Under the pieces are notes generated by a model. The model saw nothing but the letters and a program-made list of their open reading frames with translations, ran no database searches and had not been told where the DNA came from. A program made the translations under genes and the position numbers. Of a stretch of DNA of 60,979 bases, positions 32,650 to 41,798 are shown piece by piece. The stretch's first letter is position 1. Every line of letters starts with the position of its first letter. Origin of the DNA: Syntrophaceae bacterium (lineage in GTDB: Bacteria > Desulfobacterota > Syntrophia > Syntrophales > Smithellaceae); assembly GCA_009773315.1 (NCBI GenBank), contig WRPE01000014.1:1-60979 (forward strand), in the 5' to 3' direction.

Positions 32650-34215
32650 ATGTTAAACGGCGGTTTGTTTGTCCTGTTTATAATAGTGGCAGTTTTGGCG
32701 GGTGCGGTTGTCGGTTATATTCTGAAACAAATATTCACGGAAAAAAAAATCAAGGCCTCGGAAAGTCTTGCGGCGCGTATTGTTGAGGAGTCCAAGAAGG
32801 AAGCCGAAACGATCAAAAAAGAAGCTATTTTGCAAGCTAAGGAAAATCTGCTGAAAATGAAGGCGGATTTTGATCGGGAAACTAAAGACGTAAAAAGTGA
32901 TCTGGAAGGACTGGAAAAGCGTATTCGGACTAAAGAAGAAAATCTGGATAAGCGCATCGACACATTATCGCAAAAAGAATCAAATATCGAGGGGCGTGAC
33001 AAAACTTTAAGCCAAAAAGAGAATGCCCTAGAGGAAAAACATCGACGTTTGGATACGTTGGTGGAAGAGCAAAAAGAAAAATTAGAGAAGATTGCCGGCA
33101 TTACGCCCGAAGAAGCGAAAAATATCCTCATTCAGTCGATGGAGACAGAAGCTAAACGTGATGCGGCGGCGATTGTCCGTAAAATTGAAGAGGAAGCCAA
33201 ACTCACGGGGGATCGGAAAGCCCGGGAAATTATCGCTTATTCCATTCAAAGATACGCGGGAGATTATGTCGCGGAACATACGGTCTCCGTCGTTAATCTG
33301 CCCAGCGAAGAAATGAAAGGACGCATCATCGGGCGCGAAGGACGCAACATCCGTGCGATTGAAGCAGCCACCGGCATCGACCTGATTGTTGATGACACGC
33401 CCGAAGCGGTGGTTCTTTCCAGTTTTGATCCGATTCGCCGAGAAGTGGCCAGGATTTCACTGGAACGGCTCATTCAGGACGGACGCATTCATCCCGGCCG
33501 GATTGAGGAGATTGTCAAAAAAGTGCGGACGGAAGTGGAGCAAATTATCCGTGAAACCGGCGAGAAGGCGTCTTTCGACTGCGGTGTTCACGACATCCAT
33601 CCCGAAATCATCAACATGCTGGGCGCGCTCAAATACCGCACCAGTTATTCACAAAATGTTCTGCAACACTCCATTGACGTGGCTTATCTGACAGGATTAA
33701 TGGCCGCTGAACTGAAAATGAACATCAAGGAAGCCAAGCGCGCGGGACTGCTGCACGACATCGGCAAAGCAGTGGACCACAAGATTGAGGGAACGCACGC
33801 CGCCATCGGCGCCGACTTCGCCAAGCGCTTCGGCGAGAATCCACGCATTGTTCAGGCGATTGCCACGCACCATGACGACGGGCGTAACAACACGCTTCTG
33901 GGCGTGCTTGTACAGGCCGCGGATACATTATCCGCAGCCCGACCCGGCGCGCGCCGTGAAATGCTGGAAACCTATGTCAAGCGCCTGGAGGAACTTGAAA
34001 AAATTGCTCATTCCTTCAACGGTGTTGATAAGTGCTTTGCGATTCAGGCGGGGCGCGAAATACGCATCATGGTGGAAAATGAAAAGATTTCCGATAATGA
34101 TGCCGTGATGCTGTGCAACGACATCATCAAGAAGATCGAGACCGAGCTGACCTATCCGGGGCAGATCAAGGTAACGGTTATCCGGGAAACACGCGTGTCT
34201 AATTTTGCTAAATAG
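32650..34215 (+). CDS. rny: Ribonuclease Y
   Basis: A 521-residue membrane-anchored endoribonuclease that initiates mRNA decay. One N-terminal helix (residues 3-25) is followed by a long coiled coil (about 30-190), a KH domain ([28 protein letters not shown]) and an HD domain ([16 protein letters not shown], then [13 protein letters not shown]) holding the catalytic His-Asp. The ATG follows GAGGAGGG. The 200-bp upstream gap after 6S RNA holds a TATAAT (32497-32502) with no convincing -35. Confidence 0.97.
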   Translation: MLNGGLFVLFIIVAVLAGAVVGYILKQIFTEKKIKASESLAARIVEESKKEAETIKKEAILQAKENLLKMKADFDRETKDVKSDLEGLEKRIRTKEENLDKRIDTLSQKESNIEGRDKTLSQKENALEEKHRRLDTLVEEQKEKLEKIAGITPEEAKNILIQSMETEAKRDAAAIVRKIEEEAKLTGDRKAREIIAYSIQRYAGDYVAEHTVSVVNLPSEEMKGRIIGREGRNIRAIEAATGIDLIVDDTPEAVVLSSFDPIRREVARISLERLIQDGRIHPGRIEEIVKKVRTEVEQIIRETGEKASFDCGVHDIHPEIINMLGALKYRTSYSQNVLQHSIDVAYLTGLMAAELKMNIKEAKRAGLLHDIGKAVDHKIEGTHAAIGADFAKRFGENPRIVQAIATHHDDGRNNTLLGVLVQAADTLSAARPGARREMLETYVKRLEELEKIAHSFNGVDKCFAIQAGREIRIMVENEKISDNDAVMLCNDIIKKIETELTYPGQIKVTVIRETRVSNFAK

Positions 34216-34239
34216 ACGTGCGCACAGGGCGAGTGAAAA

Positions 34240-35037
34240 ATGAAAATTCTTTTTATTGGCGATATCGTTGGCAAGCCCGGACGCAGGGCGATTAAAGAGT
34301 TGTTGCCGTCACTTGTTGCCGGCCATGCCGTCGATCTGGTGATCGCCAATTGTGAAAATGCCGCGGCCGGTTTCGGCATCACCCGCGATATTGTTGAAGA
34401 ATTGTATGATGCACACATCGATATTCTAACGTCCGGCAATCATATCTGGGATAAAAAAGAAGTCCTGGAGTTTATGGGAGATTACGAAACACTCCTGCGT
34501 CCCGCCAATTATCCGGGTACTGTGCCGGGAAGAGGCTCGGTATTAATGCCGACCGCCGCAGGCGATTATGTCGGCGTGCTTAACCTGGCCGGAAGAATTT
34601 TCATGGCGCCGATTGACTGCCCGTTTGTCGCGGCAAAAAATGAAATTGCCCGACTTAAAACAAAGACCAATGTCATCATCGTCGATATACACGCGGAAGC
34701 GACATCGGAAAAGAAAGCATTGGGCTGGTATCTTGACGGTGAGGTTTCTGCGGTATTGGGCACGCACACGCATGTGCAGACGGCGGATGACGAAGTTCTG
34801 CCCGGTGGAACCGCTTACATCAGTGACGTGGGGATGACCGGACCGTTTGATTCGGTTATCGGCATAAAAAAAGACACCATTATCGAAAGGTTTCTCACAC
34901 AGATTCCCAATAAGTTTGACGTGGCCAAAGGCGATGTGCGTCTGCAGGGAGTCCTTATGGATATTGATGCGCAGAGCGGTAAAGCCAATACTATCGAGAG
35001 GATCAGCGTCAGACTCAACGATAAAACGGAGGCGTAA
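34240..35037 (+). CDS. YmdB-family metallophosphoesterase
   Basis: A 265-residue dimetal phosphodiesterase (TIGR00282/YmdB type; Bacillus YmdB hydrolyses 2',3'-cyclic nucleotides). Motifs are FIGDIVGKPGRRAI, NCENAAAGFGI, LTSGNHIWDKKE, VDIHAEATSEK and GTHTHVQTADDEVLPGG, which supply the metal-binding Asp, Asn and His ligands. It follows rny by 24 bp, the same pairing as in Firmicutes, and ends 1 bp before tyrS. Confidence 0.92.
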   Translation: MKILFIGDIVGKPGRRAIKELLPSLVAGHAVDLVIANCENAAAGFGITRDIVEELYDAHIDILTSGNHIWDKKEVLEFMGDYETLLRPANYPGTVPGRGSVLMPTAAGDYVGVLNLAGRIFMAPIDCPFVAAKNEIARLKTKTNVIIVDIHAEATSEKKALGWYLDGEVSAVLGTHTHVQTADDEVLPGGTAYISDVGMTGPFDSVIGIKKDTIIERFLTQIPNKFDVAKGDVRLQGVLMDIDAQSGKANTIERISVRLNDKTEA

Positions 35038-35038
35038 A

Positions 35039-36325
35039 ATGAAAAGCGCTTATGAGATTTTAAAGGAAAGAGGTTTTGTCGAACAGATCACCGACGAAGC
35101 CTTGATTACAGAGCTTTTCGTAAAAGGACCCGTGACCTGTTACATCGGATTTGATCCCACCGCGACCAGCCTGCATATCGGCAGTTTGGTGCCTATTATG
35201 GCGCTGGCGCATATGCAGAAAAATGGCAACCGCCCCATCGCGCTCATTGGCGGCGGCACCGGGCTGATCGGCGATCCCAGCGGCAAGACGGAAATGCGCC
35301 AGGTTCTCACCCGTGAGCAAATTGATTACAACGCACAGTGCCTGGGTAAACAGCTCTCCCGGTATCTCGATTTTTCCGAAGGCCGTGCGCTGCTTTTAAA
35401 CAATGCTGACTGGCTGACCAAAATCAACTACATTGAATTCCTGCGCGATATTGGACGGCATTTCAGCGTCAACAAGATGCTGGCGGCGGAAAGCTATAAA
35501 ATCCGCCTGGAGAAAGGGCTCAACTTTATCGAGTTCAACTATATGCTTTTGCAGGGATATGATTTTTTGCATCTGTTCCAGCATTACGGCTGTGCCCTGC
35601 AAATGGGCGGCAACGACCAGTGGGGCAATATGCTGGCCGGCACCGAACTCATCCGCAAAGTCGAAGCCAAAGACGCGCAGGCCGTTACCTTTCCCCTGAT
35701 TACGACATCACTCGGACATAAGATGGGAAAAACAGAAAAAGGCACCATCTGGCTCGACAGCACGCTGACCACACCTTACGAATATTACCAGTACTGGGTC
35801 AACTGCGACGATGCTGATGTGGAAAGGTTTCTCAAACTCTTTACGTATCTGCCTCTTGAAGAAATTGCTGTTGTTAAAACACTGGCCGATGCGCGGCTGA
35901 ACATGGCCAAGGCCGTTCTGGCTTATGAGGCGACCAAAGTTACACACGGGACGGATGCTGCGAAAGCCGCGTGGCGTGCCTCGATGGAAGCTTTCCATTC
36001 GCGCCCGGTCGATTCCGATTTGTTCCCGTCGATCGATATTCCGCGCGAAGCGCCGCAGGCCGATACGTCTGCCATTCCCCGGTATGCGGTTTCCCGTAAG
36101 GATCTGGAAGCGGGAGTCTTGATTACGTCCGCCTGTGCCAAAGCAGGGCTTACGCAATCCTTGTCGGAAGCCAAACGTCTTATCGAGCAGGGCGGTCTTT
36201 ACATCAATGATCGTCAGGTGAAATCCGTGGATGAAAAACTATCGCCCGATGATTTTGCCGGTGGAAATGAACTGCGTGTCCGCAAAGGGAAGAAGAAGTA
36301 TTTGATTATAGAAATAGGGGATTAG
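35039..36325 (+). CDS. tyrS: Tyrosyl-tRNA synthetase
   Basis: A 428-residue class Ic synthetase. CYIGFDPTATSLHIGSLVPIM contains the HIGH-like motif (HIGS), YMLLQGYDFLHL and GGNDQWGN are the tyrosine site, and KMGKTEKG replaces KMSKS. The C-terminal S4 RNA-binding domain begins near residue 360 (KAGLTQSLSEAKRLIEQGGLYIN). ATG 35039 lies 1 bp after the ymdB stop, with GGAGG 8 nt upstream inside that gene. Confidence 0.97.
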   Translation: MKSAYEILKERGFVEQITDEALITELFVKGPVTCYIGFDPTATSLHIGSLVPIMALAHMQKNGNRPIALIGGGTGLIGDPSGKTEMRQVLTREQIDYNAQCLGKQLSRYLDFSEGRALLLNNADWLTKINYIEFLRDIGRHFSVNKMLAAESYKIRLEKGLNFIEFNYMLLQGYDFLHLFQHYGCALQMGGNDQWGNMLAGTELIRKVEAKDAQAVTFPLITTSLGHKMGKTEKGTIWLDSTLTTPYEYYQYWVNCDDADVERFLKLFTYLPLEEIAVVKTLADARLNMAKAVLAYEATKVTHGTDAAKAAWRASMEAFHSRPVDSDLFPSIDIPREAPQADTSAIPRYAVSRKDLEAGVLITSACAKAGLTQSLSEAKRLIEQGGLYINDRQVKSVDEKLSPDDFAGGNELRVRKGKKKYLIIEIGD

Positions 36326-36492
36326 ACCGATCCCCCTGCGGGGTACGCGCGGCTGAAGGCCGAAGGATTGATATTTAAATATATATGGACGAAAAGAAGA
36401 TACTATGAAGAAATTAAAAATAATACCAACTTGCCAATTTCTCCGTCCAATCTTTTTCATTCTCTCCAATGGGTCAGCCTTTGATCAAGTGG

Positions 36493-36921
36493 CTAGAGAT
36501 CCATAAGAAAAGGCAGCGATTTGTCCAGCCGGTAAACCAGTGACTGACAGGTGGCAAGAAGCTTTCCGCAATCGTCAGTGGCGCGGATATCGTAAGCGGC
36601 GGTTCTTTTGGTTTTGTTGATCTCTCTGGCTTCGGCGGTGAGTTTTGCGCCTTTGGCCGGTGAGGCTAGATAATTGATATTCATATTAAGAGCGACAGCC
36701 ATCGTGCCGTGTGAGTTGGAGGCGACTTCAAAAGCTGCGTCCATCAGCGAGAAAATCGCGCCGCCGTGGGCCATGCCGAACATATTTTCCATGTTGCCCG
36801 TAAAAACCATTTCTACTTTGGCGTAGCCTTCCTGCACATCAACCAATGTCAATCCGAATATTTTACCGAATGGTTCATTTTCAATCTGTCGATAGATTGC
36901 AGTTCGAATTCTGTCGTCCAT
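36493..36921 (-). CDS. Hotdog-fold thioesterase (PaaI family)
   Basis: A 142-residue acyl-CoA thioesterase-like protein. NMFGMAHGGAIFSLMDAAFEVASNS is the hotdog catalytic loop and helix with the HGG motif and Asp; ALNMNINYLASPAKG is the following strand. PaaI members hydrolyse aryl- or acyl-CoA. ATG 36921 is chosen because AGGAGG lies 5 nt upstream. The in-frame start at 36957 would add a non-conserved stretch. It stands alone, convergent with tyrS. Confidence 0.85.
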   Translation of the reverse strand: MDDRIRTAIYRQIENEPFGKIFGLTLVDVQEGYAKVEMVFTGNMENMFGMAHGGAIFSLMDAAFEVASNSHGTMAVALNMNINYLASPAKGAKLTAEAREINKTKRTAAYDIRATDDCGKLLATCQSLVYRLDKSLPFLMDL

Positions 36922-37023
36922 AACGGCCTCCTTGAGAAAACAGATGGGGCAAATCACCTGAAGGTGACATAGTAAATATTTGCCCCCTGCTACAATAAAT
37001 AATATTGACTTGGATTAGCATAC

Positions 37024-37052
37024 AAAAAAAGGGCTTCCGTTTAGAGAAGCCC
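37024..37052 (-). terminator. Terminator attached to the tRNA-Lys remnant
   Basis: On the minus strand GGGCTTC (37052-37046) pairs with GAAGCCC (37037-37031), followed by seven Us. It begins 8 nt after the CCA of the tRNA-like remnant, the normal spacing for a tRNA terminator. Confidence 0.75.
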
Positions 37053-37060
37053 GAAAATCG

Positions 37061-37078
37061 TGGCGGGCCGTGCGGGGG
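37061..37078 (-). repeat. tRNA-Lys 3'-end duplicate (att-like direct repeat)
   Basis: The minus strand reads CCCCCGCACGGCCCGCCA. The intact tRNA-Lys at 45898-45972 ends TCCCCGCACGGCCCACCA: 16 of 18 identical, including 13 contiguous bases, same strand. The rest of the tRNA is missing, but a tRNA-style terminator follows. This matches the scar expected at the far end of an element integrated into the tRNA-Lys 3' end. A chance remnant of another deleted tRNA is the alternative. Confidence 0.6.
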
Positions 37079-37095
37079 TGGTGAGCGTGATTGTT

Positions 37096-37130
37096 GCAGA
37101 TCAACCCCATTTCAGACGGGGTTGATCTGC
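37096..37130. repeat. Perfect 13-bp inverted repeat
   Basis: GCAGATCAACCCC (37096-37108) and its exact complement (37118-37130) enclose a 9-nt loop. It lies 54 bp after the substrate-binding protein stop on the minus strand. There is no U-run; it may act as a transcript-end stabiliser or an operator. Confidence 0.6.
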
Positions 37131-37183
37131 TGTTTAAAACAAATCCCGTGGCGCATCATGATGGCCAGCGTTTATTTCAGATG

Positions 37184-38668
37184 CTATTCGCCCCAGTCGT
37201 TCTTTCCTTTACAGCGGTCCAGCTTTTGATCCATCCAGGGGAGCACCTTTTCGGCTGGTAGCACAGCCGTCGGGCCGTAACTGGACGAGCCCTGATACCA
37301 GTAGTAGGGAGGAATATTGAAGGAAACCTTCTGCTGCTCCCACGGCACGAATTCGGAAACGGCAAGATTCTGAATGATCTTGTGATCACAGGCTCTCATC
37401 TTCACCTTTTTCCCATTGACGAATTGATAGGTGTCATTCTCCCACACGGCGATGATCTTTTCCGGGTCGGTGCTCTTGGCCCTTTCTATAACGCTCAGCA
37501 GCCAATAGGTAACTCCCGTCCAGGAACCATAATTACCGCCATAAATTTCAAAAAGCCTGCTGTTGTATGGCGCTGTCTTCCATTTGTTCTTCCACTGATC
37601 ATTCCAAGCCTTATACATTTTGATGTGTCCCGGCAACTGAAATTGCGGGTTTGCCGTGTTGAAAGTACTGAGATTGGTCAATCCGTTTGTCCCTTCGACA
37701 CCGACTTCATGCAAGCTATTGGGTTCGTCCATGTAGATGTTAGCAATGGGTAGCATCACATTCATCTGCCGGGCCTGTTTCAGTAGATTGCCCGCATCGG
37801 GCAGCCAGTCGCCAGTGTAGATGACTTCGGCGCCGGAGGCCTTGATCTTCTCCAGATAAGGGGCGTAATCCGTGAGGAAGAGCTTATGGTAATCTTCGCC
37901 AACAAGCTGTGCCTCGGGGTAGTATTCCTTCAATCCCTTCTTGAACCCCTCAGCCATTTGATGGCCGAAAGAGTAATCCTGGCAGAGGATGTAGAACTTC
38001 TTTTCCTTTTTCCGGATTTGTCCGTAATAATAGGCCATACCGCGGCCGACCTGCTCGGTGGAAAACGCAGTATGGAAAGCATAGCGGGAGAAATTGGATG
38101 CATCCATGAGGTCATCGGACAGGCAGGTGGCATTGATGGCAATGACTTTATACTTGTTAGCTGTTTCATTGATGATCTTCATCAGATGGCTGCCGTCGGT
38201 GCCCCACAGGACGTGAACCTTCTCCTGAAGGATCATCCGCTCAACAACCTTTTTGCACTGGTCCGGTTTGCCCATGTGATCGGCCTTGATAATTTCGACG
38301 AGTTTTTTCTTGCCGTCAACCCAGATGCCGCCTCTTTTGTTGATGTCATGGGCCACCCATTGCGTCACATGCCAATAGAGCGTCCCGTTTAAAGCGGCCG
38401 GCCCGGAAAAGGATGCCACGACAGCGATCTTAATCGTGTCCCCTGTAGGAGAAACGACTGTGGCCGGATCGAAGTCTGACATATCCCCCATCTTGTTGGC
38501 GTCGTAGGCCGCATTCACTTTACCCAGCTTGTCTGAAGGATCTACTTTGGTTGTTTTGGCTTTTTTGTCAACTTTGGCCGCCATGGCCGTGGTCGGTCCA
38601 TAAGCCACCAGAAAAAAAACAGAGAAAATCAACAACACAGACGAAAAACGTTGAAGAAAACACCTCAT
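37184..38668 (-). CDS. ABC transporter substrate-binding protein (Peripla_BP_6, branched-chain amino acid/urea type)
   Basis: A 494-residue periplasmic binding protein. A signal peptide covers about residues 1-30 (MRCFLQRF, then a hydrophobic run, then AMAA/K). IKIAVVASFSGPAALNG and HDINKRGGIWVDGKKKLVEII mark the first lobe, and YILCQDYSFGHQMAEGFKKGLKEY marks the second lobe. No permease or ATPase genes are adjacent, so it is an orphan. Its position in the block with CoA-ester enzymes suggests an organic or amino acid substrate, which is inference. Confidence 0.85.
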   Translation of the reverse strand: MRCFLQRFSSVLLIFSVFFLVAYGPTTAMAAKVDKKAKTTKVDPSDKLGKVNAAYDANKMGDMSDFDPATVVSPTGDTIKIAVVASFSGPAALNGTLYWHVTQWVAHDINKRGGIWVDGKKKLVEIIKADHMGKPDQCKKVVERMILQEKVHVLWGTDGSHLMKIINETANKYKVIAINATCLSDDLMDASNFSRYAFHTAFSTEQVGRGMAYYYGQIRKKEKKFYILCQDYSFGHQMAEGFKKGLKEYYPEAQLVGEDYHKLFLTDYAPYLEKIKASGAEVIYTGDWLPDAGNLLKQARQMNVMLPIANIYMDEPNSLHEVGVEGTNGLTNLSTFNTANPQFQLPGHIKMYKAWNDQWKNKWKTAPYNSRLFEIYGGNYGSWTGVTYWLLSVIERAKSTDPEKIIAVWENDTYQFVNGKKVKMRACDHKIIQNLAVSEFVPWEQQKVSFNIPPYYWYQGSSSYGPTAVLPAEKVLPWMDQKLDRCKGKNDWGE

Positions 38669-38987
38669 TCCAATACCCTCCCTTCAAATTAGAAACTAAA
38701 GCACTTAATTTAGGTCTATAATAGTATTAACGCGAAGTCAAGCATATAGATAACAAACTATATTTAATATTAACGATAACTTATAAACAAGGATGATGAA
38801 AAGTGAAATACTAACGTTTGTTGTAAATATTAGATTTCCCCATGGAATACAAAAGGCCCCGCTCGGTTAGCGGGGAAGTATTTTTCGCATCTGCTTCATT
38901 CAGAGAGAAGACTTTAGGCAATTGATTGTAAAGAATTCCGGAGAACGTTAATGCCCGGGGAAACTTTCCCCGGGCATTGTGTGTGTG
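38669..38987. other. Intergenic region between the binding-protein and HpaB-family genes
   Basis: This 319-bp stretch holds no gene. A weak minus-strand promoter for the binding protein may be AGTCAA/TCTATA on the plus strand (38736-38741 and 38715-38720, 15-bp spacer). Two hairpins lie further right: CCCCGCT/AGCGGGG (38857-38863, 38869-38875) and the strong one listed separately. Confidence 0.5.
38950..38978 (-). terminator. Strong palindrome after the HpaB-family gene
   Basis: Perfect 14-bp arms (38950-38963 and 38965-38978) with a single central base, 9 bp after the stop codon on the minus strand. It lacks a U-run, so it may be an mRNA 3'-end structure rather than a standard terminator. 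Confidence 0.5.
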
Positions 38988-40529
38988 CTATTTCTTTGCC
39001 GTCAACACGATGCTTTCATAGGATTCATCAATGGGAGGCATTTTTACGAAATCCTTCCGGAGCGGCAGCTTCCCATAGATGGGATCATCCTGCCACCCAT
39101 CAACATGTGCCGCCCGTTTCGCCGCCGATTGGAGCTTTTTCCAGTTGGCGCTGGCATAGAGGAACATCTCCTGGGCGGCCATGGATCCTTCGCCGTGAAT
39201 GGTGTCGATCTGATAGTGATTTCCGGTGATGTCCTTGATGAGCCGAAGGATGCGGATCCGGTCCTCCGTAGGTACGCCGTCTTTGGCTGCCAGGTATTTT
39301 TCAATGAAGGGCTTGATTTCATCATTCTTCCAGTCCCGGAAAGTTGGCACCGTCGTTGTCAAGCCGCCGCCGATATCCTGCATATACTGGCATATCTGGT
39401 GGATATTGCTTGCGTAGGTGAACTTCGACGCGTTGATGGCCATCCTGTTGGGCATCATCACATCCATGCCGAATTCCGTCATTGGCTCGAGGCAGGCCTG
39501 TTTGCCCAGCATCTGCACCGTTTCCGTAATATAGGCCATCCAGGCCAGCTTTTTACGGACGTGGGGAACATTCTGGACACCGTTATATTCGGCAATCAGG
39601 CTCGCGGCCCCGGTCATGGTTTCGAGGGTCCCCGTCATCTTGCAGGTGCCGAAGAGGCGGTGATAACTGGCGAAAGCGTAAGCCAGGACCTGGGAGAACT
39701 GCCATTCGCCGCACATGAAGACCCGCTCCCAAGGTACGAAGACGTCGTCGAAGATGATCAAGGATTCAGACGGCTGCATATGGTCCGAAACGGGATAGTC
39801 AAATTCGCACTCGTCACCGTAGAGCCGGAAGTTCGGCTCGACGCCTAAAAGTTTGACGCCGGGCGTGTTGACGGGTACAGCAAAGCCCAGGGCATAATCC
39901 TTGTCCGCCTCGCCATGGGTCCGGCAGGGCAGGCAGAGCAGCTCATTGGCGCAGGGCGAGGCGCTGATATGCACTTTGGCGCCCCGGACCACAATGCCGT
40001 CCTTTTGCCTGTCCACGATCCTCAGGTAAAAGTCCTTATGCTGTTTCTGCTTTGAGGGATGAAGGCTTCTGTCCCCCTTCACATCCGTAATGGCGCCCGT
40101 GATGGCCAGGTCGTTCTTCTGCAGGTATCTGCGGTATTGTTCGACGCGCTCCATGTAACCGGTCCCCAGGTTCTTGTCCATTACCTGGGCGGCAACGGAA
40201 AAGGCCGCCAGCGCATCGGCGCCCATGCAGTGCACGATTACGCCGCCTCCGGACCTGATGCCGACGGTGTAGCATTCTCGCCTGCGGAGCATGTCTGTCG
40301 CTGTCTTCGGAGAGGTGAGCAGGAAATTAATGTCCTCCCCGTCCGCATCCTTCGTTACAAACAGATCCCGATAATCGGGATGGTTCGGCAGAACATAGTC
40401 CATAGTGGCCGTTCTGATGATGGTGCTCACCGTCGGGTGGGTCCGGACATCGGTCACCTTTTCTCCCATGCACCATACTTCCCTGCCGTCATTCAAGCTT
40501 TCCAGATACTGTTCTACTGTTTTGATCAT
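38988..40529 (-). CDS. HpaB/4-hydroxybutyryl-CoA dehydratase-family flavoprotein
   Basis: A 513-residue protein of the family that includes 4-hydroxyphenylacetate 3-monooxygenase (HpaB) and the [4Fe-4S]/FAD enzyme 4-hydroxybutyryl-CoA dehydratase (AbfD). Family stretches are RTATMDYVLPNHPDYRDLF, KGDRSLHPSKQKQHKDFYLR, FDDVFVPWERVFMCGEW and NIHQICQYMQDIGGGL. AbfD uses three Cys and one His for the cluster. Here Cys101 (HCMGAD), His290 and Cys296 (YHRLFGTCK) could correspond, but Asp occupies the C-x3-C partner position. The function may therefore differ. In an anaerobe a CoA-ester dehydratase or isomerase is likelier than an oxygenase. GAGGTG precedes the ATG. Confidence 0.75.
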   Translation of the reverse strand: MIKTVEQYLESLNDGREVWCMGEKVTDVRTHPTVSTIIRTATMDYVLPNHPDYRDLFVTKDADGEDINFLLTSPKTATDMLRRRECYTVGIRSGGGVIVHCMGADALAAFSVAAQVMDKNLGTGYMERVEQYRRYLQKNDLAITGAITDVKGDRSLHPSKQKQHKDFYLRIVDRQKDGIVVRGAKVHISASPCANELLCLPCRTHGEADKDYALGFAVPVNTPGVKLLGVEPNFRLYGDECEFDYPVSDHMQPSESLIIFDDVFVPWERVFMCGEWQFSQVLAYAFASYHRLFGTCKMTGTLETMTGAASLIAEYNGVQNVPHVRKKLAWMAYITETVQMLGKQACLEPMTEFGMDVMMPNRMAINASKFTYASNIHQICQYMQDIGGGLTTTVPTFRDWKNDEIKPFIEKYLAAKDGVPTEDRIRILRLIKDITGNHYQIDTIHGEGSMAAQEMFLYASANWKKLQSAAKRAAHVDGWQDDPIYGKLPLRKDFVKMPPIDESYESIVLTAKK

Positions 40530-40875
40530 ATTGTCACCTCTTATTGAAATTGGATTTACAAGTTTTATCCGGTACCGCCAGGCAGAATGATTATGCCCTG
40601 CGTTTTAAGGATGCCTTTCTAATGCAACAGGATGCGTTCCGTGGAGTCTTGTTTTCTTGTTTGGCGGATTATAAAAAAATGATGTTTAAATGTCAAGAAA
40701 ATAAAGTATTAGTAGCAATAATATAAATTTAAATAATAACTTAAATGAAAACGATTGTTTTATTATTTTCTCCATTTTTAGCGGTATGGGAATTAAAGGA
40801 AAGGAGGAACGATTGGCGACTGAGGGTTTTGTTGCAAACGAAAAAGACGATCCCCCTTTGCATTGCATCGGTGTC
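40530..40875. other. AT-rich regulatory gap between the TetR and HpaB-family genes
   Basis: A 346-bp stretch with no convincing gene. Short frames exist on both strands but lack ribosome sites and family features. It holds the consensus promoter listed separately and a long leader (about 130 nt) for the HpaB-family transcript. I found no clear palindromic TetR operator. Confidence 0.5.
40668..40696 (-). promoter_or_regulatory. Perfect consensus sigma-70 promoter for the HpaB-family gene
   Basis: On the minus strand TTGACA (40696-40691), exactly 17 bp, then TATAAT (40673-40668). Transcription would start about 130 nt before the start codon. A consensus promoter this strong usually needs a repressor, and the TetR gene next door is the obvious candidate. 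Confidence 0.8.
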
Positions 40876-41529
40876 TTACATCGGTTCCGGGATGATCGCT
40901 TTTAGCATAGATTCTTCCGCCAAGTCCAGGAACTCTTCCTTCGTGTATCTTTTTAAGTTCCAGCTTCTCAAAGGGTAAAGAGAAAGTTGAAAGACGAGCA
41001 CGTTGGCTGCAAAAAAAGGATCCTTGACTGTGAAAACTTTCTTTTCCACGCCCCTGGTGATGATGTCTTCAAATATCCGTATGAGATCGCTTTCCTTGCT
41101 CAAAACAATTTTCCGGAATTTTGGAGGCAGGACCCCCGTCTCCCGATACATCATCAAGACATCATTCATGGCGTGATGAATCATTTCGAGCATTTGATGA
41201 ACAGCGACTCTCAGTTGCTCTTTTGGATCCTCTATATCCAATACGCCTTCACGCTTAAACCATTCCATCGCGGGATCATGATAAGTCTCAAAAGCGAGGC
41301 AGAGGATATCTTCTTTGCTGTTAATGAAGTTATACAAATTTCCAAGATTAATGTCTGTGGCCTTGGATATATCGCGCATGGTGGTCTTGGCATATCCTTT
41401 TTTTATGAACAGTTTTGAAGCCTTTTTCACGATATGAATCTGTCTCTTGTTAACATTATCCTGCTTGATGCTCCGGGATTTTACCACATTGCTTTTGTCG
41501 TGATCGCCGATGTCTTTTATTTGCTTCAT
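40876..41529 (-). CDS. TetR/AcrR-family transcriptional regulator
   Basis: A 217-residue repressor-type protein. Residues about 28-75 form the TetR helix-turn-helix (IHIVKKASKLFIKKGYAKTTMRDISKATDINLGNLYNFINSKEDIL in pieces), followed by an all-helical ligand-binding domain. In anaerobic aromatic and fatty-acid degraders such regulators often bind acyl-CoAs; that is inference here. It lies between the dehydratase subunits and the HpaB-family gene, all on the minus strand, and probably controls one or both. Confidence 0.88.
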   Translation of the reverse strand: MKQIKDIGDHDKSNVVKSRSIKQDNVNKRQIHIVKKASKLFIKKGYAKTTMRDISKATDINLGNLYNFINSKEDILCLAFETYHDPAMEWFKREGVLDIEDPKEQLRVAVHQMLEMIHHAMNDVLMMYRETGVLPPKFRKIVLSKESDLIRIFEDIITRGVEKKVFTVKDPFFAANVLVFQLSLYPLRSWNLKRYTKEEFLDLAEESMLKAIIPEPM

Positions 41530-41798
41530 GGATTCCCTTTCTAGAAAGATTGGTGCGGAATATCGTTCGGGCGCTTATTTGCGTGAACGTCTGATCCGTC
41601 AACCCTTCATCACTCTTACCTGGATCAGTAAAAGGGCATGCTTCAGTTTGAGGCTATGGTTTCGTGATATAGCTTGCTGCATTTCCGATACTTTTCGCAT
41701 GAAACAAAACGTCCTTATCAGGCCGTGCCGTTAAAAGCAAGTTCTGATCAGAGGTGACTATACCGCTGTCTCCCACCCAGTTTTTCGGGAAGAATACC

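Noticed and set aside
36326-36492. Terminator or small RNA between tyrS and the hotdog thioesterase
   Set aside because: Only a weak CCCC-N4-GGGG stem without a U-run and an AT palindrome (ATATTTAAATAT) are seen; not enough to call a feature.
38979-39848. 289-codon plus-strand frame opposite the HpaB-family gene
   Set aside because: The minus-strand gene has a ribosome site, a consensus promoter and family motifs; the plus frame has none.
40686-40868. Short 60-codon minus-strand frame between the TetR and HpaB-family genes
   Set aside because: It has no ribosome site, AT-rich composition explains the hydrophobic tail, and it lies across the consensus promoter.
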